Position numbers and translations under genes: made by a program. This document shows, piece by piece, positions 1 through 10,099 of a DNA stretch of 64,000 nucleotides. The notes under the pieces were generated by a model, which was not told the DNA's origin, made no database searches, and was given only the letters and a program-made list of their open reading frames with translations. Every line of letters starts with the position of its first letter. Positions within the stretch are counted from its first letter, which is position 1. Origin of the DNA: Ptiloglossa arizonensis (Eukaryota; Arthropoda; Insecta; Hymenoptera; Colletidae); assembly GCF_051014685.1 (NCBI RefSeq), contig NW_027478463.1:744001-808000 (forward strand), read 5' to 3'.

Positions 1-177
1 AAGGAATGGTTGAGAAACCATCAAAATTTAGGCAATTCCGATGCTAGAAACGAATAACTGGAATGACCTAGGGGAAAAGTGTACACACCATTGTAATCGG
101 TCGAGTTTCTACTTTCAGATGCAACAGGAAATAATCGAGTCCGTCAATCCGTTCCCGAGATATGGGAGTTTGATGTT
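1..177 (+). repeat. Reference monomer (phase used throughout)
   Basis: First full unit, used to number landmarks. In consensus numbering: hairpin 6-21, A4T4 tract 23-30, variable block about 31-80 that separates the main monomer types, CCTAGG 67-72, CENP-B-box-like stretch 86-102, TTTCAGATGCAACAGG about 113-128, CTCGAG 134-139 and TCGCGA 153-158. This copy is a type B monomer: it has a GATGCTAGAAACGAATAAC block and ATAATCGAG in place of TTTCTCGAG. The commoner type A reads GATACTCGAAACCAATAAC, then CTACTATGGCCTAGGG. A hand-built type A consensus is exactly 177 bp, 73 of them G or C. Confidence 0.9.
6..21. other. Perfect 6-bp stem, GAGA-loop inverted repeat (once per monomer)
   Basis: ATGGTT-GAGA-AACCAT is a perfect inverted repeat whose four-base loop fits the GNRA tetraloop pattern if transcribed. 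It recurs in most monomers at the same phase. Common variants change the stem: ACGGTT arms give one internal mismatch, ATGCTT arms (GCTTGAGAAACC) break one pair, and GAGAGACC arms replace a T-A pair with a T-G wobble. The AGATGG variants extend the stem to 7 bp (GATGGTT/AACCATC). That it forms a hairpin in the cell is inferred. Confidence 0.85.
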
Positions 178-1096
178 AAGGAATGCTTGAGAAACCATCA
201 AAATTTACGCAAGTCTGATACTCGAAAACAATAACTACTATGGCCTAGGGCAAAAATACACATACCGTTGTAATCGGAAGAGTCTCTGCTTTCAGATGCA
301 ACAGGAATTTCTCGAGTTCGTCAATCCGTTCCCGAGATATGGGAGTTTGAAATTAAGGAACGGTTGAGAAACCATCAAAATTTTCGCAATTCTGATACTC
401 GAAACCAATAACTACAAAGGCTTAGGGGAAAAAAAACACACCGTTGTAATCGGGAGAGTTTCTTCTTCCAGATGCAACCGGAATATCTCGTGTTCGTCAA
501 TTCGTTCGCGAGATATGGGAGTTTGAAATTAAGGAACGGTTGAGAAACCATCAAAATTTTCGCAAGTCTGATACTCGAAACCAATAACTACTATGGGCTA
601 GGGCAAAAATACACATACCGTTGTAATCGGACGAGTTTCTGTGTCAGATGCAACAGGAATTTCTCGAGTTCGTCAAACCGTTCGCGAGATATGGGAGTTT
701 GAAGTTAAGGAATGGTTGAGAAACCATCAAAATTTTGGCAAGTCTGATACTCGAAACCAGTCACTGGAATGGCCTAGGGGAGAAATTCACATACCTTTGT
801 AATCGGGCGAGTTCCTACTTTCAGATGCAACAGGAATTTCTCGAGTTCGTCATTCCGTTCGCGAGATATGGTAGCTTGAATTTAAGGAATGGTTGAGAAA
901 CCATCAAAATTTTCGCAGGACTGATACTCGAAACCAATAATTGAAACCGCCCAGGGGAAAAGTACACACACCATTGTAATCGGGCGGGTTTCTACATTCA
1001 GATGCAACAGGAATTTCTCGAGTTCGTCAATCCGTTCGCGAGATATGTGAGTTTGAAGTTAAGAGATGGTTGAGAAACCATCAAAATTTTCGCAAG

Positions 1097-3256
1097 TCTG
1101 ATACTCGAAACCAATAACTACAAAGGCTTAGGGGAAAAATACACATACCATTGTAATCGGGAGAGTTTCTTCTTCCAGATGCAACCGGAATATCTCGTGT
1201 TCACAATCCGTTCGCGAGATATGGGAGTTTGAAGTTAAGGAATGGTTGAGAAACCATCAAAATTTTCGCAAGTCTGATACTCGAAACCAATAACTACTAT
1301 GGCCTAGGGGAAAAATACACATACCTATGTAAACGGGCGACTTTCTACTTTCAGATGCAGCAGGAATTTCTCGAGTTCGTCAATCCGTTCGCGAGATATG
1401 GGAGTTTGAAGTTAAGGAATGGTTGAGAAACCATCAAAGTTTTGGCAATTCCGATGCTAGGAACGAATAACTGGAATGACCTAGGGGAAAAGTGTACACA
1501 CCATTGTAATCGGTCGAGATTCTACTTTCAGATGCAACAGGAAATAATCGAGTCCGTCAATCAGTTCCCGAGATATGGGAGTTTGATGTTAAGGAATGCT
1601 TGAGATACCATCAAAATTTACGCAAGTCTGATACTCGAAAACAATAACTACTATGGCCTAGGGCAAAAATACACATACCGTTGTAATCGGAAGAGTTTCT
1701 TCTTCCAGATGCAACCGGAATATCTCGTGTTCGTCAATTCGTTCGCGAGATATGGGAGTTTGAAGTTAAGAAATGGTTGAGAAACCATCACAATTTTCGC
1801 AAGTCTGATACACGAAACCAATAACTATTATGGCCTAGGGGAAAAATACACATACCTATGTAAACGGGCGACTTTCTACTTTCAGATGCAACAGGAATTT
1901 CTCGAGTTCGTCAATCCGTTCCCGAGATATGGGAGTTTGATGTTAAGGAATGCTTGAGAAACCATCAAAATTTACGCAAGTCTGATACTCGAAAACAATA
2001 ACTACTATGGCCTAGGGCAAAAATACGCATACCGTTGTAATCGGAAGAGTCTCTGCTTTCAGATGCAACAGGAATTTCTCGAGTTCGTCAATCCGTTCCC
2101 GAGATATGGGAGTTTGAAATTAAGGAACGGTTGAGAAACCATCAAAATTTTCGCAATTCTGATACTCGAAACCAATAACTACAAAGGCTTAGGGGAAAAA
2201 TACACATACCATTGTAATCGGGGAGTTTCTTCTTCCAGATGCAACCGGAATATCTCGTGTTCACAATCCGTTCGCGAGATATGGGAGTTTGAAGTTAAGG
2301 AATGGTTGAGAAACCATCAAAATTTTCGCAAGTCTGATACTCGAAACCAATAACTACTATGGCCTAGGGGAAAAATACACATACCTATGTAAACGGGCGA
2401 CTTTCTACTTTCAGATGCAGCAGGAATTTCTCGAGTTCGTCAATCCGTTCGCGAGATATGGGAGTTTGAAGTTAAGGAATGGTTGAGAAACCATCAAAAT
2501 TTTGGCAATTCCGATGCTAGAAACGAATAACTGGAATGACCTAGGGGAAAAGTGTACACACCATTGTAATCGGTCGAGTTTCTACTTTCAGATGCAACAG
2601 GAAATAATCGAGTCCGTCAATCAGTTCCCGAGATATGGGAGTTTGATGTTAAGGAATGCTTGAGATACCATCAAAATTTACGCAAGTCTGATACTCGAAA
2701 ACAATAACTACTATGGCCTAGGGCAAAAATACACATACCGTTGTAATCGGAAGAGTTTCTTCTTCCAGATGCAACCGGAATATCTCGTGTTCGTCAATTC
2801 GTTCGCGAGATATGGGAGTTTGAAGTTAAGAAATGGTTGACAAACCATCACAATTTTCGCAAGTCTGATACACGAAACCAATAACTATTATGGCCTAGGG
2901 GAAAAATACACATACCTATGTAAACGGGCGACTTTCTACTTTCAGATGCAACAGGAATTTCTCGAGTTCGTCAATCCGTTCCCGAGATATGGGAGTTTGA
3001 TGTTAAGGAATGCTTGAGAAACCATCAAAATTTACGCAAGTCTGATACTCGAAAACAATAACTACTATGGCCTAGGGCAAAAATACACATACCGTTGTAA
3101 TCGGAAGAGTCTCTGCTTTCAGATGCAACAGGAATTTCTCGAGTTCGTCAATCCGTTCCCGAGATATGGGAGTTTGAAATTAAGGAACGGTTGAGAAACC
3201 ATCAAAATTTTCGCAATTCTGATACTCGAAACCAATAACTACAAAGGCTTAGGGGA
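1097..3256. repeat. 6-mer HOR, period 1060 bp, about 2 copies
   Basis: The six-monomer block 1097-2157 repeats at 2158-3256. For example CCGATGCTAG at 1451 recurs at 2511, and ACACATACCATTG at 1141 recurs at 2202. A one-base loss in the second copy (CGGGGAG against CGGGAGAG) changes the shift from 1061 to 1060. I noticed only isolated substitutions between copies, such as GACAAACC at about 2839 against GAGAAACC. High identity implies recent tandem duplication. Confidence 0.85.
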
Positions 3257-6200
3257 AAAAAAACACACCGTTGTAATCGGGAGAGTTTCTTCTTCCAGAT
3301 GCAACCGGAATATCTCGTGTTCGTCAATTCGTTCGCGAGACATGGGAGTTTGAAATTAAGGAACGGTTGAGAAACCATCAAAATTTTCGCAAGTCTGAAA
3401 CTCGAAACCAATAACTGGAATGACCTAGGGAAAAGAACACACACCATCTTAACGGGGCGAGTTTCTACTTTCAGATGCAACAGGAATTCCTCGAGTTCGT
3501 CAATCCGTTCGCGAGATATGGGAGTTTGAAATTAAGGAACGGTTGAGAAACCATCAAAATTTTCGCAAGTCTGATACTCGAAACCAATAACTGGAATGAC
3601 CTAGGGAAAAAGTACACACACCATTGTAATCGGTCGAGTTTCTACTTTCAGATGCAACAGGAAATAATCGAATTCGTCAATCCGTTCCCGAGATATGGGA
3701 GTTTGAAGTTAAGGAATGCTTGAGAAACCATCAAAATTTGGGCAAGTCTGATACGCAAAACCAATAACTACAAAGGCCTAGGGGAAACATACACATACCG
3801 TTGTAATCGGAAGAGTCTCTGCTTTCAGATGCAACAGGAATTTCTCGAGTTCGTCAATCCGTTCGCGAGATTTGGGAGTTTGAAATTAAGGAACGGTTGA
3901 GAAACCATCAAAATTTTCGCAAGTCTGATACTCGAAACCAATAACTGGAATGACCTAGGGAAAAGTACACACACCATCTTAACGGGGCGAGTTTCTACTT
4001 TCAGATGCAACAGGAATTCCTCGAGTTCGTCAATCCGTTCGCGAGATATGGAAGTTTGAAATTAAGGAACGGTTGAGAAACCATCAAAATTTTCGCAAGT
4101 CTGATACTCGAAACCAATAACTACTATGGCCTAGGGCAAAAATACACATACCGTTGTAATCGGGCGAGTTTCTGGGTCAGATGCAACAGGAATTTCTCGA
4201 GTTCGTCAAACGGTTCGCGAGATATGGGAGTTTGAAGTTAAGGAATGGTTGAGAAACCATCAAAATTTTGGCAAGTCTGATACTCGAAACCAGTCACTGG
4301 AATGGCCTAGGGGAAAAATACACATACCTTTGTAATCGGGCGAGTTCCTACTTTCAGATGCAACAGGAATTTCTCGAGTTCGTCATTCCGTTCGCGAGAT
4401 ATGGTAGCTTGAATTTTAGGAATGGTTGAGAAACCATCAAAATTTTCGCAGGACTGATACTCGAAACCAATAATTGAAACCGCCCAGGGGAAAAGTACAC
4501 ACACCATTGTAATCGGGCGGGTTTCTACATTCAGATGCAACAGGAATTTCTCGAGTTCGTCAATACGTTCGCGAGATATGTGAGTTTGAAGTTAAGAGAT
4601 GGTTGAGAAACCATCAAAATTTTCGCAAGTCTGACACTCGAAACCAATAACTACAAAGGCTTAGGGGAAAAATACACATACCATTGTAATCGGGAAAGTT
4701 TCTGCTTCCAGATGCAACCGGAATATCTCGTGTTCACAATCCGTTCGCGAGATATGGGAGTTTGAAGTTAAGGAATGGTTGAGAAACCATCAAAATTTTC
4801 GCAAGTCTGATACTCGAAACCAATAACTACTATGGCCTAGGGGAAAAATACACATACCTATGTAAACGGGCGACTTTCTACTTTCAGATGCAGCAGGAAT
4901 TTCTCGAGTTCGTCAATCCGTTCGCGAGATATGGGAGTTTGAAGTTAAGGAATGGTTGAGAAACCATCAAAATTTAGGCAATTCCGATGCTAGAAACGAA
5001 TAACTGGAATGACCTAGGGGAAAAGTGTACACACCATTGTAATCGGTCGAGTTTCTACTTTCAGATGCAACAGGAAATAATCGAGTCCGTCAATCCGTTC
5101 CCGAGATATGGGAGTTTGATGTTAAGGAATGCTTGAGAAACCATCAAAATTTACGCAAGTCTGATACTCGAAAACAATAACTACTATGGCCTAGGGCAAA
5201 AATACACATACCGTTGTAATCGGAAGAGTCTCTGCTTTCAGATGCAACAGGAATTTCTCGAGTTCGTCAATCCGTTCCCGAGATATGGGAGTTTGATGTT
5301 AAGGAATGCTTGAGAAACCATCAAAATTTACGCAAGTCTGATACTCGAAAACAATAACTACTATGGCCTAGGGCAAAAATACACATACCGTTGTAATCGG
5401 AAGAGTCTCTGCTTTCAGATGCAACAGGAATTTCTCGAGTTCGTCAATCCGTTCCCGAGATATGGGAGTTTGAAATTAAGGAACGGTTGAGAAACCATCA
5501 AAATTTTCGCAATTCTGATACTCGAAACCAATAACTACAAAGGCTTAGGGGAAAAAAAACACACCGTTGTAATCGGGAGAGTTTCTTCTTCCAGATGCAA
5601 CCGGAATATCTCGTGTTCGTCAATTCGTTCGCGAGACATGGGAGTTTGAAATTAAGGAACGGTTGAGAAACCATCAAAATTTTCGCAAGTCTGAAACTCG
5701 AAACCAATAACTGGAATGACCTAGGGAAAAGAACACACACCATCTTAACGGGGCGAGTTTCTACTTTCAGATGCAACAGGAATTCCTCGAGTTCGTCAAT
5801 CCGTTCGCGAGATATGGGAGTTTGAAATTAAGGAACGGTTGAGAAACCATCAAAATTTTCGCAAGTCTGATACTCGAAACCAATAACTGGAATGACCTAG
5901 GGAAAAAGTACACACACCATTGTAATCGGTCGAGTTTCTACTTTCAGATGCAACAGGAAATAATCGAATTCGTCAATCCGTTCCCGAGATATGGGAGTTT
6001 GAAGTTAAGGAATGCTTGAGAAACCATCAAAATTTGGGCAAGTCTGATACGCAAAACCAATAACTACAAAGGCCTAGGGGAAACATACACATACCGTTGT
6101 AATCGGAAGAGTCTCTGCTTTCAGATGCAACAGGAATTTCTCGAGTTCGTCAATCCGTTCGCGAGATTTGGGAGTTTGAAATTAAGGAACGGTTGAGAAA

Positions 6201-7531
6201 CCATCAAAATTTTCGCAAGTCTGATACTCGAAACCAATAACTGGAATGACCTAGGGAAAAGTACACACACCATCTTAACGGGGCGAGTTTCTACTTTCAG
6301 ATGCAACAGGAATTCCTCGAGTTCGTCAATCCGTTCGCGAGATATGGAAGTTTGAAATTAAGGAACGGTTGAGAAACCATCAAAATTTTCGCAAGTCTGA
6401 TACTCGAAACCAATAACTACTATGGCCTAGGGCAAAAATACACATACCGTTGTAATCGGGCGAGTTTCTGGGTCAGATGCAACAGGAATTTCTCGAGTTC
6501 GTCAAACGGTTCGCGAGATATGGGAGTTTGAAGTTAAGGAATGGTTGAGAAACCATCAAAATTTTGGCAAGTCTGATACTCGAAACCAGTCACTGGAATG
6601 GCCTAGGGGAAAAATACACATACCTTTGTAATCGGGCGAGTTCCTACTTTCAGATGCAACAGGAATTTCTCGAGTTCGTCATTCCGTTCGCGAGATATGG
6701 TAGCTTGAATTTTAGGAATGGTTGAGAAACCATCAAAATTTTCGCAGGACTGATACTCGAAACCAATAATTGAAACCGCCCAGGGGAAAAGTACACACAC
6801 CATTGTAATCGGGCGGGTTTCTACATTCAGATGCAACAGGAATTTCTCGAGTTCGTCAATACGTTCGCGAGATATGTGAGTTTGAAGTTAAGAGATGGTT
6901 GAGAAACCATCAAAATTTTCGCAAGTCTGACACTCGAAACCAATAACTACAAAGGCTTAGGGGAAAAATACACATACCATTGTAATCGGGAAAGTTTCTG
7001 CTTCCAGATGCAACCGGAATATCTCGTGTTCACAATCCGTTCGCGAGATATGGGAGTTTGAAGTTAAGGAATGGTTGAGAAACCATCAAAATTTTCGCAA
7101 GTCTGATACTCGAAACCAATAACTACTATGGCCTAGGGGAAAAATACACATACCTATGTAAACGGGCGACTTTCTACTTTCAGATGCAGCAGGAATTTCT
7201 CGAGTTCGTCAATCCGTTCGCGAGATATGGGAGTTTGAAGTTAAGGAATGGTTGAGAAACCATCAAAATTTAGGCAATTCCGATGCTAGAAACGAATAAC
7301 TGGAATGACCTAGGGGAAAAGTGTACACACCATTGTAATCGGTCGAGTTTCTACTTTCAGATGCAACAGGAAATAATCGAGTCCGTCAATCCGTTCCCGA
7401 GATATGGGAGTTTGATGTTAAGGAATGCTTGAGAAACCATCAAAATTTACGCAAGTCTGATACTCGAAAACAATAACTACTATGGCCTAGGGCAAAAATA
7501 CACATACCGTTGTAATCGGAAGAGTCTCTGC
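2940..7531. repeat. 13-mer HOR, period 2296 bp, two copies
   Basis: Copy 1 (about 2940-5235) and copy 2 (about 5236-7531) each contain 13 monomers and look nearly identical. Landmarks 3202, 3825 and 4307 recur at 5498, 6121 and 6603, always 2296 bp away. Both copies share odd bases such as CTGGGTCAGATG (consensus TCTACTTTCAGATG) and GAATTTTAGG, which confirms duplication of the block rather than independent homogenisation. After copy 2 the sequence resumes with one monomer skipped relative to copy 1. Confidence 0.9.
4149..4165 (+). other. CENP-B-box-like motif, example copy
   Basis: The 17 bases TACCGTTGTAATCGGGC align with the mammalian CENP-B box core (NTTCGNNNNANNCGGGN) at 7 of its 9 essential positions; only the two T of TTCG differ (AC here). 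The same stretch occurs at consensus position 86-102 in every monomer that carries CACATACCG. Monomers with CACACCATTG or CATACCTTTG instead match at 6 or fewer essential positions. The resemblance is by eye, and no binding protein can be inferred from this window. Confidence 0.4.
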
Positions 7532-7628
7532 TTTCAGATGCAACAGGAATTTCTCGAGTTCGTCAATCCGTTCCCGAGATATGGGAGTTTGAAATTAAGG
7601 AACGGTTGAGAAACCTTCAAAATTTTCG

Positions 7629-9388
7629 CAATTCTGATACTCGAAACCAATAACTACAAAGGCTTAGGGGAAAAAAAACACACCGTTGTAATCGGGAGAG
7701 ATTCTTCTTCCAGATGCAACCGGAATATCTCGTGTTCGTCAATTCGTTCGCGAGATATGGGAGTTTGAAATTAAGGAACGGTTGAGAAACCATCAAAATT
7801 TTCGCAAGTCTGAAACTCGAAACCAATAACTGGAATGACCTAGGGAAAAGAACACACACCATCTTAACGGGGCGAGTTTCTACTTTCAGATGCAACAGGA
7901 ATTCCTCGAGTTCGTCAATCCGTTCGCGAGATATGGGAGTTTGAAATTAAGGAACGGTTGAGAAACCATCAAAATTTTCGCAAGTCTGATACACGAAACC
8001 AATAACTGGAATGACATAGGGAAAAGTACACACACCATCTGAACGGGGCGAGTTTCTACTTTCAGATGCAACAGGAATATCTCGTGTTCGTCAATTCGTT
8101 CGCGAGATTTGGGAGTTTGAAATTAAGGAACGGTTGAGAAACCATCAAAATTTTCGCAAGTATATTACACGAAACCAATAACTGGAATGACATAGGGAAA
8201 AGTACACACACCATCTGAACGGGGCGAGTTTCTACTTTCAGATGCAACAGGAATTCCTCGAGTTCGTCAATCCGTTCGCGAGATATGGGAGTTTGAAATT
8301 AAGGAACGGTTGAGAAACCATCAAAATTTTCGCAAGTCTGATACTCGAAACCAATAACTACTATGGCCTAGGTCAAAAATACACATACCGTTGTAATCGG
8401 ACGAGTTTCTGGGTCAGATGCAACAGGAATTTCTCGAGTTCGTCAAACCGTTCGCGAGATATGGGAGTTTGAAGTTAAGGAATGGTTGAGAAACCATCAA
8501 AATTTTGGCAATTCTGATACTCGAAACCAATAACTACAAAGGCTTAGGGGAAAAAAAACACACCGTTGTAATCGGGAGAGATTCTTCTTCCAGATGCAAC
8601 CGGAATATCTCGTGTTCGTCAATTCGTTCGCGAGATATGGGAGTTTGAAATTAAGGAACGGTTGAGAAACCATCAAAATTTTCGCAAGTCTGAAACTCGA
8701 AACCAATAACTGGAATGACCTAGGGAAAAGAACACACACCATCTTAACGGGGCGAGTTTCTACTTTCAGATGCAACAGGAATTCCTCGAGTTCGTCAATC
8801 CGTTCGCGAGATATGGGAGTTTGAAATTAAGGAACGGTTGAGAAACCATCAAAATTTTCGCAAGTCTGATACACGAAACCAATAACTGGAATGACATAGG
8901 GAAAAGTACACACACCATCTGAACGGGGCGAGTTTCTACTTTCAGATGCAACAGGAATATCTCGTGTTCGTCAATTCGTTCGCGAGATTTGGGAGTTTGA
9001 AATTAAGGAACGGTTGAGAAACCATCAAAATTTTCGCAAGTATGATACACGAAACCAATAACTGGAATGACATAGGGAAAAGTACACACACCATCTGAAC
9101 GGGGCGAGTTTCTACTTTCAGATGCAACAGGAATTCCTCGAGTTCGTCAATCCGTTCGCGAGATATGGGAGTTTGAAATTAAGGAACGGTTGAGAAACCA
9201 TCAAAATTTTCGCAAGTCTGATACTCGAAACCAATAACTACTATGGCCTAGGGCAAAAATACACATACCGTTGTAATCGGACGAGTTTCTGGGTCAGATG
9301 CAACAGGAATTTCTCGAGTTCGTCAAACCGTTCGCGAGATATGGGAGTTTGAAGTTAAGGAATGGTTGAGAAACCATCAAAATTTTGG
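7629..9388. repeat. 5-mer HOR, period 880 bp, two copies
   Basis: Copy 1 is about 7629-8508 and copy 2 about 8509-9388. Landmarks at 7617, 7886 and 8062 recur at 8497, 8766 and 8942. Two neighbouring monomers inside each copy are also near-duplicates of each other (176 bp apart), with the rare features GACATAGGGAAAAG and CATCTGAACGGGGCG. Differences noticed: TATATTACAC at about 8161 against TATGATACAC at about 9041, and CTAGGTCAAAA at about 8369 against CTAGGGCAAAA. Confidence 0.88.
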
Positions 9389-10099
9389 CAAGTCTGATAC
9401 TCGAAACCAATAATTGAAACCGCCCAGGGGAAAAGTACACACACCATTGTAATCGGGCGGGTTTCTACATTCAGATGCAACAGGAATTTCTCGAGTTCGT
9501 CAATCCGTTCGCGAGATATGTGAGTTTGAAGTTAAGAGATGGTTGAGAAACCATCAAAATTTTCGCAAGTCTGATACTCGAAACCCATAACTACAAAGGC
9601 TTAGGGGAAAAATACACATACCATTGTAATCGGGAGAGTTTCTTCTTCCAGATGCAACCGGAATATCTCGTGTTCACAATCCGTTCGCGAGATATGGGAG
9701 TTTGAAGTTAAGGAATGGTTGAGAAACCATCAAAATTTTCGCAAGTCTGATACTCGAAACCAATAACTACTATGGCCTAGGGGAAAAATACACATACCTA
9801 TGTAATCGGGCGAGTTCCTACTTTCAGATGCAACAGGAATTTCTCGAGTTCGTCATTCCGTTCGCGAGATATGGTAGCTTGAATTTAAGGAATGGTTGAG
9901 AAACCATCAAAATTTTCGCAGGACTGATACTCGAAACCAATAACTGAAACCGCCCAGGGGAAAAGTACACACACCATTGTAATCGGGCGAGTTTCTACAT
10001 TCAGATGCAACAGGAATTTCTCGAGTTCGTCAATCCGTTCGCGAGATATGTGAGTTTGAAGTTAAGAGATGGTTGAGAAACCATCAAAATTTTCGCAAG
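9389..10099. repeat. Four left-zone monomers between HOR blocks
   Basis: These monomers carry the two left-zone markers, GAAACCGCCCAGGGG (about 9417 and 9947) and GTGTTCACAATCCG (about 9671). They resemble 920-1250 and form a short duplicated pair about 530 bp apart. No feature other than satellite is visible. Confidence 0.7.

Larger units (their letters stand above)
1..1096. repeat. Left-edge monomers, related to 1.9-2.2 kb
   Basis: About six monomers. The stretch from about 100 to 430 matches about 1867-2197 with a shift of 1767 bp (10 monomers) until GGGGAAAAAAAACACACCG (about 428) departs from GGGGAAAAATACACATACC. The first monomer reappears at about 4946 and 7242 as part of the 2296 bp repeat, so the window begins inside an HOR. 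A monomer carrying the left-zone marker GAAACCGCCCAGGGG lies at about 943. Confidence 0.75.

Noticed and set aside
428..445. A-run GGGGAAAAAAAACACACCG as a poly-A tail or retroelement scar
   Set aside because: It is a monomer variant: consensus GGGGAAAAATACACATACCG altered by small changes. It recurs at about 3251, 5547, 7668, 8548 and 11194 inside duplicated blocks.
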